Below are positions 1 through 8,133 of a DNA stretch of 64,000 bases, piece by piece. Position 1 is the stretch's first letter. Each line of letters starts with the position of its first letter. The notes below the pieces were generated by a model. That model was not told where the DNA came from and searched no databases. It saw only the letters and a program-made list of their open reading frames with translations. The DNA comes from JAEUPI01 sp044222685 (lineage in GTDB: Bacteria; Pseudomonadota; Gammaproteobacteria; Burkholderiales; Burkholderiaceae_C): contig JBGAMU010000008.1 of assembly GCA_044222685.1 (NCBI GenBank), positions 1 through 64,000 on the forward strand. Reading direction: 5' to 3'. The translations under genes and the position numbers were made by a program.

Positions 1-391
1 GCCCGAACCTGCCCGAGCCCACCTTCGCCCAGCGGCAGGGGCTTCCTTCGCCGAACACCACGAGCGCTGCATCGCGGCAGGCGGTACCCGCTCGGGGCGA
101 TTTGTGGGTCGGCGAGAAGCGCAGCGTCGAGGTCGGCGCGCGCAGCGCGCATCCACATCTGACTCGCCGACGATGGTTGAGCGCAGCGAGCGAAGCTCGC
201 GTAGCGAGTTCGGCGGCGCGACCTCGACGCGAGCATCGCAGCGCAGCCCTCGCCGAAGGCGAGGGCCGACCCAGTATGAGCCCCGGGCGGGTACCGCCTG
301 GCGCGATGCGCAGTCCTCGGTTTGAATGCGGTCTCTCGCGAAAGGCCGCAAAGTCCGCAAGCCGGCCCTCCATCGAAGCTCGCCCCGCCCT
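1..391. other. Intergenic stretch without a credible gene
   Basis: I see no convincing coding region here. Open frames on the plus strand (102-479 and others) are rich in Arg, Ser and Ala, match no family I know, and run across the inverted repeat described separately. The first 60 bases could be the end of a gene lying to the left, but nothing supports that. The stretch lies downstream of the minus-strand protease gene that ends at 392. Confidence 0.5.
70..308. repeat. Long imperfect inverted repeat (palindromic element)
   Basis: The outer arms are near-perfect reverse complements: 70-100 contains CAGGCGGTACCCGC and 278-308 contains GCGGGTACCGCCTG. Complementarity continues inward with GTGGGTCGGC (about 105-114) against GCCGACCCA (about 267-275), and GCGTCGAGGTC (about 125-135) against GACCTCGACGC (about 220-230). 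The centre (about 176-212) has further small inverted repeats of GCAGCGAG and CTCGC type. As RNA or single-stranded DNA the whole segment would fold into one long interrupted hairpin. It carries no protein of its own. It could be a MITE-like or REP-like element or a complex terminator for the protease gene; the sequence alone does not decide. Confidence 0.6.
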
Positions 392-1501
392 CTACTGCGA
401 ACTGCCCAGCACGACCGTCTGCTGGCGTGTCTTGCCGGCGCGCCACAACGTGAGTGTCACCGTCTCGCCGGGTTGGTGACGCTCCAGCAGCGTGAGCATG
501 TCGTCGAGCGTGGCGACCGCCTCGCCGTTGATCGCGGTGATCACGTCGCCGGGCACCACACCGCCGTCGTCGGCGCGGCGAAATGGCTGCAGCCCGGCCT
601 TTGCTGCCGGCCCGCCCGGCGCCACCTGCACCAGGCCCACGCCCTTGGGCAGCTTGAGCGCGAGCGGTATGTTGTCGGGCAGCGCCGAGATGCCGAGCGC
701 GGGCCGCACCAGGCGGCCGTCGCGGATCAGCCGCGGCACGATGCGGTTGACCTCGTCGACCGGAATGGCGAAGCCGATGCCGGCGCTGGCACCGCTCGGG
801 CTTGCGATCTGCGTGTTCACGCCGATCAAGCGGCCGGCCGAGTCGAGCAGCGGGCCGCCCGAGTTGCCCGGGTTGATCGCCGCGTCGGTCTGGATCACGC
901 CGCGGATGGTGCGTTCGTTGAACGACTCGATCTCGCGGTTGAGTGCGCTCACGATGCCGGTGGTGAGCGTCTGGTCGAGGCCGAACGGGTTGCCGATCGC
1001 ATAGACGCGCTGGCCGACGACGAGGTCCTTGCTCGAGCCGATGGCGATCGGCGGCAGCTTCTCCTTCGGCGCCTCGATGCGCATCACCGCGAGGTCGCGG
1101 TCGGGAAACACGCCCACCAGCCTGGCGACGAAGCTGGTCTGGTCGGCCAGCGTGACGCGCAGCGCGCTGCCGCCCTGCACGACATGGAAGTTGGTGACGA
1201 TGTGGCCGGCCTCGTCCCACACGAAGCCGGTGCCGGTGCCGCGCGGCACCTGCTGCGCGTTCATCGAGAAGAAGTCGCGCTGCACCGCCAGCGTGGTGAT
1301 GTGGACCACCGACGGGCTGGTCCGGCGAAAGACATCGATGTTCGCCAGTTCGTCCGCGGCGAGCGGGCCGCGCGGCGCCACGGCGCGCGGCGTGGCATCG
1401 GTGCGGCCGTTGCTCGGCAGGGCCTGCCAGAGCAGGACGGCCGCCGTCACGAAGACGCCGCCGATCAGAAGGGTGCGCAGGGCAGGGCTCACGACACGCA
1501 T
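392..1501 (-). CDS. Membrane-anchored trypsin-like serine protease with PDZ domain (DegP/DegS type)
   Basis: This is an S1C-family periplasmic quality-control protease of 369 aa. One N-terminal membrane segment or uncleaved signal (residues about 5-28) is followed by the protease domain with a complete triad: His106 in TNFHVV, Asp136 in DRDLAV and Ser214 in GNSGGP. A single C-terminal PDZ domain (about 275-365) contains GDVITAINGE. Length and the single PDZ fit DegS/HhoB-like members better than two-PDZ DegP. The open frame extends 14 codons upstream to a TTG, but the ATG at 1501 directly precedes the hydrophobic segment and is preferred. The gene is monocistronic and downstream of, but separated from, the CoA-transferase operon. 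Confidence 0.9.
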   Translation of the reverse strand: MRVVSPALRTLLIGGVFVTAAVLLWQALPSNGRTDATPRAVAPRGPLAADELANIDVFRRTSPSVVHITTLAVQRDFFSMNAQQVPRGTGTGFVWDEAGHIVTNFHVVQGGSALRVTLADQTSFVARLVGVFPDRDLAVMRIEAPKEKLPPIAIGSSKDLVVGQRVYAIGNPFGLDQTLTTGIVSALNREIESFNERTIRGVIQTDAAINPGNSGGPLLDSAGRLIGVNTQIASPSGASAGIGFAIPVDEVNRIVPRLIRDGRLVRPALGISALPDNIPLALKLPKGVGLVQVAPGGPAAKAGLQPFRRADDGGVVPGDVITAINGEAVATLDDMLTLLERHQPGETVTLTLWRAGKTRQQTVVLGSSQ

Positions 1502-1585
1502 GGGGCAGGACGAGGGCTGACGCGAAACGGCGATGATAGGCAAACGCAGGCCACCACCACCGCGCCGGCCCGGCGCGTCGCCGCT

Positions 1586-2788
1586 TCAGGCGCAGGCCAC
1601 CGCGCCGGCGTGCTCGAGCGCCTGGATCTCCGGCGCGCTGTAGCCCAGCGAGGCGAGCACCTCGCGCGTGTGCTGGCCCAGCAGCGGTGCGGCACGGCGC
1701 ACCGAGCCCGGCGTCTCGGACAGCTTGATCGGCAGGCCGAGCGCTTTCACGGTGCCGGCCTTGGGATGCTCGACCTCCACCACCATGCGCCGTGCGAGCA
1801 CCTGCGGGTCGGTGAGCATCTCGCCGATCTTGTTGATGGGGCCCACCGGCACGCCCGCGGACTCGAGCAGCGCGATCCACTCGGCCGACGCGCGCGTGCG
1901 CGTGCGGGTGGCGATCAGCTCGGCCAACTGCTGCTTGTGCGCCATGCGGTCGGCGTTGGTCTTGAAGCGCGCATCGGCCACGAGTTCGGGCAGACCGATC
2001 GCGCCAGCGATGCGCTCCCAGTTGGCCTGGTTGGCGCCGCCGATGTTGATCCAGCCGTCGGCGGTGGGGAAGGCCTGGTACGGCGCCGCCAGGATATGGC
2101 TCGAGCCCGACGGCTCGGGGTTCACGCCGGTGGCGAGGTACAGCGCCGTCTGCCAGAAGGTCTGGTGCACGGCGGCTTCCATCAGCGAGGTGTCGACCAA
2201 CTGGCCGCGGCCGCTGGTGGCGCGCCGCAGCAGCGCCGACACGACCCCCAGCGCACCCAGGATGCCGGCGTTGATGTCGGCCACCGGCGAGCCCGTCTTC
2301 ACCGGCTCGCCGCCGGGCTGGCCGGTCACGCTCATCAGGCCCGACACACCCTGCGCGATGAGGTCGAAGCCGCCCTTGTCGGCGTCGGGGCCGGTGCGGC
2401 CGTAGCCGGTGATCGCGCAGTACACCAGGCGCGGGTTCAGCGCGTGCAGCGTGTCGTAGCCCAGGCCCAGCTTGTCGAGCGTGCCCAGGCGGTAGTTCTC
2501 GACCACCACGTCGGCGCGCGCCAGCAGCCGCTTGACCACCTCGACGCCGCCGGGAAGCTTGAGGTTCACCGCGATGCCGAGCTTGTTGCGGTTCATCATC
2601 ATGAACGGCGAAGATTCGCCGTGGATGGTGTGCTGGCGGTACGAGCGGCTGTCGTCGCCGCCGGGCAGCTTCTCGACCTTGATCACGTCGGCGCCCAGGT
2701 CGGCCAGCAGCTGGCCGCAGGTGGGCCCGGCCATGATCTGCGCCATCTCGACGACCTGGATGCCTTCGAGCGGACCGGGGCTCGCCAT
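1586..2788 (-). CDS. CaiB/BaiF family (class III) CoA transferase
   Basis: The 400-aa protein moves CoA between an acyl-CoA donor and a carboxylate. The family N-terminus GIQVVEMAQIMAGP, the segment VIKVEKLPGGDD and the expected catalytic aspartate (Asp171 in PVADINAG) are all present, and length is normal. It is the last gene of a minus-strand operon with a TRAP transporter and a crotonase. Its ATG abuts the stop codon of the crotonase gene with no gap, so the likely job is to activate the acid imported by the transporter. The substrate cannot be read from sequence. Annotations such as formyl-CoA or succinyl-CoA transferase are generic for this family. Confidence 0.88.
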   Translation of the reverse strand: MASPGPLEGIQVVEMAQIMAGPTCGQLLADLGADVIKVEKLPGGDDSRSYRQHTIHGESSPFMMMNRNKLGIAVNLKLPGGVEVVKRLLARADVVVENYRLGTLDKLGLGYDTLHALNPRLVYCAITGYGRTGPDADKGGFDLIAQGVSGLMSVTGQPGGEPVKTGSPVADINAGILGALGVVSALLRRATSGRGQLVDTSLMEAAVHQTFWQTALYLATGVNPEPSGSSHILAAPYQAFPTADGWINIGGANQANWERIAGAIGLPELVADARFKTNADRMAHKQQLAELIATRTRTRASAEWIALLESAGVPVGPINKIGEMLTDPQVLARRMVVEVEHPKAGTVKALGLPIKLSETPGSVRRAAPLLGQHTREVLASLGYSAPEIQALEHAGAVACA

Positions 2789-3574
2789 CTACTTGCCCTT
2801 GAACTGCGGCTTGCTCTTGGCCAGGAACGCCTGCACGCCGATGCGGAAGTCCTCGGTGCCGTAGCAGGCGAAGCCCTCGTCGATCTCGGCGGCCGTCAGC
2901 GGCGCCGGGTCACGCAGGCGCAGCGCGAAACGCTTGTGCCAGCGCGCGGCCAGCGGCGCGCCGTCGGTGATGCGCTGCACGGTGGCGGCCACCTCGTGCG
3001 CCACCTGGTCGTCGGCGACCACGCGCGTGACCAGCCCCTTGGCGAGCGCCTCGTGCGCGTCGAACACCCGGCCCTCGAGCAGGATCTCGAGCGCCACCGC
3101 CTCGCCGGCCAGGCGGACCAGCGCACCGATCTCGGCATACGCCATCACCAGGCCGAGCCGGTTGATCGGCGCGCCGAAGCGGCTCGACGCGCCGCAGATG
3201 CGGATGTCGGCGAGCCCGGCGATCTCGAGCCCGCCGCCGACGCAGATGCCGTGGATCTGCGCCACCACCGGGTGGCGGCAGCGGCCGATCGCATCGATCG
3301 TGCGCGCCATCACCGCACCGTAGGCGCGCGCCTGCTCGACATTGGAGCGCTCGTGCTCGAACTCGCCGATGTCGTTGCCCGGCGCGAAGGCCTTCTCGCC
3401 GGCACCGCGCAGCACAATGCCGCGCAGGCTGTCGTCGGCATCCAGTTCGATGAACACATCGCCGAGGCGCTGCCACATCGGCTTGGTTAGCGCGTTCAGC
3501 TTGTCGGGCCGATTGAGCACCACGGTGGCGACGGGCCCCGCGCGGTCGACCAGAATCACGTCTTGTTCGCTCAT
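2789..3574 (-). CDS. Enoyl-CoA hydratase/isomerase (crotonase family)
   Basis: Crotonase-fold protein of 261 aa acting on a CoA thioester. The CoA-binding and oxyanion-hole signature NRPDKLNAL is near the N-terminus and HGICVGGGLEIAGLAD is in the middle. The glutamate equivalent to rat crotonase Glu144 is present (GLEIA). The position equivalent to Glu164 is Asn (APINRLG), so the reaction may be isomerisation or another crotonase chemistry rather than classic hydration. The start ATG overlaps the stop codon of the upstream TRAP permease gene in an ATGA arrangement, and the CoA transferase gene follows immediately, which makes a coupled uptake-activation-degradation operon. Confidence 0.88.
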   Translation of the reverse strand: MSEQDVILVDRAGPVATVVLNRPDKLNALTKPMWQRLGDVFIELDADDSLRGIVLRGAGEKAFAPGNDIGEFEHERSNVEQARAYGAVMARTIDAIGRCRHPVVAQIHGICVGGGLEIAGLADIRICGASSRFGAPINRLGLVMAYAEIGALVRLAGEAVALEILLEGRVFDAHEALAKGLVTRVVADDQVAHEVAATVQRITDGAPLAARWHKRFALRLRDPAPLTAAEIDEGFACYGTEDFRIGVQAFLAKSKPQFKGK

Positions 3575-4854
3575 CGGTAGAAGAAGCTGACGAGGCCGAG
3601 CGTCACCACCGGCACGTAGGTCACCAGCAGCAGCGTGGCCAGCAGCACGCCGATGAACGGGATGTTGGCCTTGGTGACGTCCCAGACGCTCTCTTTGGCG
3701 ATCGAGCAGGTGAGCAGCAGCACGCTCGCCACCGGCGGCGTCTGCTGGCCGATGGCCAGGTTGAGCGTCACGATCACGCCGAAGTGCACCGGGTCGATCC
3801 CCGCCGCAGTGACCACCGGCATCACGATCGGCACCACCAGGATGATGGCGGCGGCCGAATGCAGGAACATGCCGATGATGAGGAAGAAGACGTTCAGGAT
3901 CGCGAGGATGGCCCACTTCTCGCTCGTGACCGAGAGCATCGCCGCCGCGATGCGCTGGGGCAGCTGGACCTCGGTGAGGTACAGGCCGAGCAATGCCGAT
4001 GCGGCCACCAGCAGCATCACGGTGCCGGTCTGCACGGCGCCGTCGATGATGGCCTCGCGCAGCCGCGTCCAGTTGAGCTCGCGGTAGACCAGGCCGCCCA
4101 CCAGCAGCGCCGCCACCACCGCGAGTGCCGCGCCCTCGGTCGCGGTGACGATGCCGCCGAAGATGCCGCCGAGGATGATGATCGGCAGCGTGAGGGCCCA
4201 GAACGCGTGCTGGAAGGCGCGCCCGAGCTTGCGCCACTGGAAGACCTCTTCCACCGGCCAGTTGTACTTGATCGCGTACCAGTAGCACAGGGCCATGAAG
4301 CCGAAGGCCGCGAGCAGGCCGGGCACGATGCCGGCGACGAACATCTGCACCACCGACGTGCCCGCCATCACCGCATACAGGATCATCGGAATCGACGGCG
4401 GGATGATGATCGCCAGCGTGGCCGTCGAGGACGTCACCGCGGCCGTGAAGGGGCCGGGGTAACCGCGCGCCTTCATCGCCGGCATGATGATGGATGCGGT
4501 GGCGGCCACGCCCGCGACCGCAGAGCCCGAGATCTCGGCGAAGAACATGTGGCTCAGCACGTTCACCTGGGCCAGCGCGCCCCGCACCCAGCCCACCAGC
4601 GCCTGGCAGAAGTCGATCAGCCGGTGCGAGATGCCCGAGGTGTTCATGATCGCGGCCGCCAGGATGAACAGAGGGATCGCGATCAGCGGGAAGCTGGTCG
4701 CACCCTGGTAGAGCGACAGCGGCACGTTGGGCAGGCTGCCTGCGCCTTGCGTCGCGAGCATCGCCACCACCGACGCGATGCACAGCGCCACCGCGATCGG
4801 CACGTTGATCAGCACCAGCACGACGACGCACAGCAGCACCAGGAATCCGGTCAT
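3571..4854 (-). CDS. dctM: TRAP transporter large permease subunit (DctM type)
   Basis: Inner-membrane protein of 427 aa with about twelve hydrophobic segments, the usual size for the large TRAP subunit that carries solute with sodium. It begins MTGFLVLLCVVVLVLINVP and contains the family-typical GSAVAGVAATASIIMPAMKA and IPPSIPMI segments. It overlaps the small-permease gene by four bases upstream and the crotonase gene by four bases downstream, so all three are translationally coupled. The imported solute is unknown; the downstream CoA transferase suggests an organic acid. Confidence 0.93.
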   Translation of the reverse strand: MTGFLVLLCVVVLVLINVPIAVALCIASVVAMLATQGAGSLPNVPLSLYQGATSFPLIAIPLFILAAAIMNTSGISHRLIDFCQALVGWVRGALAQVNVLSHMFFAEISGSAVAGVAATASIIMPAMKARGYPGPFTAAVTSSTATLAIIIPPSIPMILYAVMAGTSVVQMFVAGIVPGLLAAFGFMALCYWYAIKYNWPVEEVFQWRKLGRAFQHAFWALTLPIIILGGIFGGIVTATEGAALAVVAALLVGGLVYRELNWTRLREAIIDGAVQTGTVMLLVAASALLGLYLTEVQLPQRIAAAMLSVTSEKWAILAILNVFFLIIGMFLHSAAAIILVVPIVMPVVTAAGIDPVHFGVIVTLNLAIGQQTPPVASVLLLTCSIAKESVWDVTKANIPFIGVLLATLLLVTYVPVVTLGLVSFFYR

Positions 4855-5354
4855 GCGTGCCCCCCGGCGGGCTCGTCCGCGCGCCGCGCCTCAGCCAGCA
4901 CCTCGGGGAACACCAGCAGCTGGCCCACCACGAACAGGACGGCGCTGATCGGGATCACCGAGCTGGCATACGCCATCGACACCTCCGGCAGCGACACCAG
5001 GCGGTCGTCCGCGAGGATCTGGAGGATCGAATAACCCACCCAGGCCAGCAGCACGAAGAAGGCCATCGTGCACAGCTGCGCCACGACGGCGGCCACCACG
5101 CGCGGGCCGGGCGGCAGCATACGCACGACCTCGGGCACGCCCATGTGCGCGTGCTTCAGCACCGCGAGCGCGGAGCCGTAGAACGTCACCCAGGCCAGCA
5201 GGATGGTGGCGACCTCGTCATACCAGACGAGCGAGTGGCCCGTGTAGCGAAAGACCACGCCGGCCACCACCTCGGCGGCGAGCGCGATCATCAGCGCGAT
5301 GCAGATCCACTCGAGGGCGCGCTCGTACCCCCGGCGAAACGTTTGCAGACTCAC
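4851..5354 (-). CDS. dctQ: TRAP transporter small permease subunit (DctQ type)
   Basis: Small four-helix membrane protein of 167 aa that pairs with the large permease. The LVWYDEVATILLAWVTFYGSA segment is characteristic of DctQ proteins. It lies three bases after the receptor gene stop and overlaps the large-permease start by four bases. It gives no independent hint of substrate. Confidence 0.9.
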   Translation of the reverse strand: MSLQTFRRGYERALEWICIALMIALAAEVVAGVVFRYTGHSLVWYDEVATILLAWVTFYGSALAVLKHAHMGVPEVVRMLPPGPRVVAAVVAQLCTMAFFVLLAWVGYSILQILADDRLVSLPEVSMAYASSVIPISAVLFVVGQLLVFPEVLAEARRADEPAGGHA

Positions 5355-5357
5355 CCT

Positions 5358-6338
5358 CTACTTGCCCAGGGCGATCGCGCGGTCGATCACGTCCTTGGCG
5401 CTCGGCACTTCCTTGGCGAACTCGTCGTACACCGGCTTGGAGGCTGCGACGAACGCGTCCTTGTTGGGCGTGTTCACCTGGATGCCGCCGGCCTTCAGCT
5501 TGGCCAGCAGGTCGTTGTCTTCTTTTTCGGCGGTGGTGTAGACCCAGGCCTGGGTCTCCTTGGCGGTGTCTTCGAGGATCTTGCGCACGTCGTCGGGCAG
5601 CGTTGCCCACTTCTTGGCGCCCACGGTGGCGTAGGCCGGCGTGTACACGTGCCCGGTGAGCGAGAGGAACTTCTGCACCTCCTGGAACTTGGCGCTGTAG
5701 ATCTGCGTGAACGGGTTTTCCTGGCCGTCCATCACGCCGGTCTGCAGCGCGGTGAAGACCTCGGAGAACTTCATCGGCGACGGGTTCGCGCCGTAGGTCT
5801 GGAACATCTTGACCCGCCACTTGCCCTCGGGCACGCGCAGCTTGATACCCTGCAGATCGGCCGGCGTGTTGATCGCCCGCTTGCTGTTGGTGATGTGGCG
5901 GTAGCCGTTCTCCCACACCGCGATGATCTTCAGACCCTTCTTTTCGGCCTCGGGCGCCATCTTGGCCCAGAACACGTCCTTCTCGATGCGGCCCATGTGG
6001 GCGCGGTCCTTCACCAGGTAAGGCATCTCGAAGACGCCGAAGATGTCGGACTCCGACGACATCACGGTCGACGGCAGCGCGATGTCCACCGTGCCGAGCT
6101 TGAGCTTCTGCAGCAGCTCCTTGTCGCCGCCGAGCTGGCTGGAGCCGAACACCACCACCTTGGCTTTGGCGCCGAGCTTGGCGTTGGCCCGTTTGGCGAA
6201 TTCGTCGGCCGAGTTGGCGAACAGCGAGTTGGGCTCGCCGACATGGCCGAACTTGATCTCGATCTGGGCCACGGCGGGCGCGGCGGCGCCGGCGGCGAGC
6301 GCCATCAGCGCGATCTGAAGGGTCTGACGGAACTTCAT
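5358..6338 (-). CDS. dctP: TRAP transporter solute-binding receptor (DctP type)
   Basis: Periplasmic receptor of 326 aa that delivers substrate to the DctQM permease. A Sec signal peptide (residues 1 to about 25, ending AAPAVAQ) precedes the mature start IEIKFGHV. Conserved TRAP receptor segments follow, including KLRVPEGKW with the Arg that usually contacts a substrate carboxylate, and FSEVFTALQTGVMDGQENP. The ATG at 6338 was chosen because the signal peptide starts there and GGAG lies about 8 bases upstream; the open frame itself continues further. It is the first gene of the five-gene operon down to the CoA transferase. Confidence 0.92.
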   Translation of the reverse strand: MKFRQTLQIALMALAAGAAAPAVAQIEIKFGHVGEPNSLFANSADEFAKRANAKLGAKAKVVVFGSSQLGGDKELLQKLKLGTVDIALPSTVMSSESDIFGVFEMPYLVKDRAHMGRIEKDVFWAKMAPEAEKKGLKIIAVWENGYRHITNSKRAINTPADLQGIKLRVPEGKWRVKMFQTYGANPSPMKFSEVFTALQTGVMDGQENPFTQIYSAKFQEVQKFLSLTGHVYTPAYATVGAKKWATLPDDVRKILEDTAKETQAWVYTTAEKEDNDLLAKLKAGGIQVNTPNKDAFVAASKPVYDEFAKEVPSAKDVIDRAIALGK

Positions 6339-6372
6339 GCGGCGTCTCCGGTAAGGGCTGCGCCGATGATGA

Positions 6373-6391
6373 CGGATCGCCACTTGATCCG
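6373..6391. promoter_or_regulatory. Inverted repeat in the leader of the TRAP operon
   Basis: CGGATC at 6373-6378 and GATCCG at 6386-6391 are exact reverse complements separated by 7 bases, 35-50 bases upstream of the dctP start. It could be an operator or a short leader hairpin. I recognise no specific regulator and none is encoded next to the operon. Confidence 0.3.
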
Positions 6392-6406
6392 GCTCAGGTC
6401 TATTAC

Positions 6407-7216
6407 CTAACTTCGCATGGGAGGCGCCGCGCCGGGCCGCAGGTAGATCACCCAGTACACCAGCGCCACCAGCACGCTGCCACCGACGATGTTGCCGGCG
6501 ATCACCGGCAGCAGGTTGCGCAGCAGGTCGCCGGCGCCCAGCGGCGCGCCGAGCAGCATGGCCAGAGGCAGCATGTACATGTTGGCGATCGAGTGCTCGA
6601 AGCCGGCGGCGACGAATGCGGTGATCGGGAACACGATGGCCAGCACCTTGTCGGTCACGCTGCGCCCGGCCAGCGCCATCCACACCGCCATGCACACGAG
6701 TGCGTTGCAGAGCACGCCGCGAACAAAAAGTTCCATCCATGGCAGCTGCGCCTTGGCGATGGCGATGCGCACGGCCGCCCGGCCCACCGCGCCGTCGCCG
6801 AGGTCCGCATGGCCCGACAGCCACACCAGCGTCGCGAGTCCGAGTGCGCCCACGAAGTTGGCCGCGCACACCACGACCCAGTTGACCAGCAGCTCACGCG
6901 TTGTCACGTGGCCGCCGGCCCAGGCCATGGCGATCAGGTTGTTGCCGGTGAAGAGTTCCGCGCCGGCCACCGTGACGAGGATCAGCCCGAGCGAGAAGGC
7001 CAGGCCGCCGAGCAGCCGCGACGCGGCGAAACCGAGGCTCGCATCGCTGGCGACCAGCGTGAACATCAGGGCGCCCAGGCCGATGAAGGCGCCCGCCAGC
7101 ACACCCAGCAGCGCCTGCGTCAGCAGCGGCAGCCTCGCCTTGGCCACGCCGACGTCGCTGACGCGCGCCGCGATCTCGCGCGGCGCGTAGGCGTCGAAGC
7201 CGAACACGTCTGCCAT
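6407..7216 (-). CDS. Formate/nitrite transporter family channel (FNT)
   Basis: Inner-membrane protein of 269 aa with six hydrophobic segments, matching the FocA/NirC/HCO3 family of pentameric monoacid channels. Family signatures are visible: AGAELFTGNN in the middle and GFEHSIANMY near residue 205, which carries the conserved pore histidine. Members move formate, nitrite, hydrosulfide or other small monovalent acids, and the substrate cannot be assigned. The gene is transcribed on its own, divergently from the crotonase gene at 7304, and ends 68 bases upstream of the TRAP receptor start. Confidence 0.9.
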   Translation of the reverse strand: MADVFGFDAYAPREIAARVSDVGVAKARLPLLTQALLGVLAGAFIGLGALMFTLVASDASLGFAASRLLGGLAFSLGLILVTVAGAELFTGNNLIAMAWAGGHVTTRELLVNWVVVCAANFVGALGLATLVWLSGHADLGDGAVGRAAVRIAIAKAQLPWMELFVRGVLCNALVCMAVWMALAGRSVTDKVLAIVFPITAFVAAGFEHSIANMYMLPLAMLLGAPLGAGDLLRNLLPVIAGNIVGGSVLVALVYWVIYLRPGAAPPMRS

Positions 7217-7303
7217 TGCGCGATTGTCCCTCGCGCGACGGTGCGCCCGCCCGCGAGGCGGCTACGATCGCGCACTTTCGGCCCCGCCGCGGGAGACCAC
7301 GCC

Positions 7304-8128
7304 ATGGACACCACCGAGATCCTCTACGCCGTGCGCGATCGCGTCGCGACGATCACGCTCAACCGCCCGGACAAGCTGAACGCGTGGACCCGCGTGATGG
7401 ACGCCGAGGTGCGCGCCGCCATCGAGGCGGCCGACGCCGATGCCGGCGTGCGCGCCATCGTTGTCACCGGCGCCGGGCGCGGCTTCTGCGCCGGCGCCGA
7501 CATGTCGCTGCTGAGCAGCGTGGCGAGCGATCGAACGATCGCCGAGCAGCGCGCGCGGGCCACGTCCGCCGCGCCGGCCGCCGACGGCATGGCCGCCAAC
7601 TACGAACCTTCGTTCGGCTACTTGATGCGCGCGCGCAAGCCGATCATCGCCGCGATCAATGGCCCGGTGGCCGGTATCGGCCTGTGCTTCGCGCTGTACT
7701 GCGACCTGCGCCTCATGGCCGACAACGCCAAGCTCACCACCGCGTTCGCGCGCCGCGGGCTGATCGCCGAGCACGGCATCTCGTGGCTGCTGCCGCGGCT
7801 GATCGGCCCGATGCACGCGATGGACCTGCTGCTGTCGGCACGCACCGTGGCGGCGGCAGAGGCCGCGCAGATGGGCCTCGCGAAGCTGCTGCCGGCCGAC
7901 GGCTTCGGCGATGCGGCACAGGCCATCGCGGCCGAGCTGGCCCAGCTGTCGTCGCCGCGCTCGATGGGCATCATCAAGCGCCAGCTCTACGACGCACTGA
8001 TGCAGCCGCTCGGCGAGGCGGTGCGCATCGCCGACGACGAGATGCGCCAGTCGTTCACCTCGGAGGACTTCCGCGAGGGCGTGGCCCACTTCGTCGAGAA
8101 GCGGCCGCCGGCGTTCAGCGGCCGATAG
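7304..8128 (+). CDS. Enoyl-CoA hydratase/isomerase family protein
   Basis: Crotonase-fold protein of 274 aa with the usual NRPDKLNAW start region and the oxyanion segment GRGFCAGADMSLL. Both usual catalytic glutamates are replaced: the middle motif reads GPVAGIGLCFALYCD and the following loop reads AFARRGLIAEHG. It is therefore probably not a classic hydratase. GGGAGA lies about 7 bases upstream of the chosen ATG. It stands alone on the plus strand, divergent from the FNT channel and convergent with the BKACE gene five bases away. Confidence 0.85.
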   Translation: MDTTEILYAVRDRVATITLNRPDKLNAWTRVMDAEVRAAIEAADADAGVRAIVVTGAGRGFCAGADMSLLSSVASDRTIAEQRARATSAAPAADGMAANYEPSFGYLMRARKPIIAAINGPVAGIGLCFALYCDLRLMADNAKLTTAFARRGLIAEHGISWLLPRLIGPMHAMDLLLSARTVAAAEAAQMGLAKLLPADGFGDAAQAIAAELAQLSSPRSMGIIKRQLYDALMQPLGEAVRIADDEMRQSFTSEDFREGVAHFVEKRPPAFSGR

Positions 8129-8133
8129 TTCAA

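Noticed and set aside
326..3490. Plus-strand open frame of more than 1000 codons
   Set aside because: It lies antisense to the protease, CoA transferase and crotonase genes; its product is a low-complexity mix of Arg, His, Ala and Asp typical of the reverse frame of GC-rich genes.
2789..4831. A single 680-residue fusion of a membrane protein and a crotonase
   Set aside because: The first 420 residues are the wrong frame of dctM; the crotonase has its own ATG at 3574 overlapping the dctM stop.
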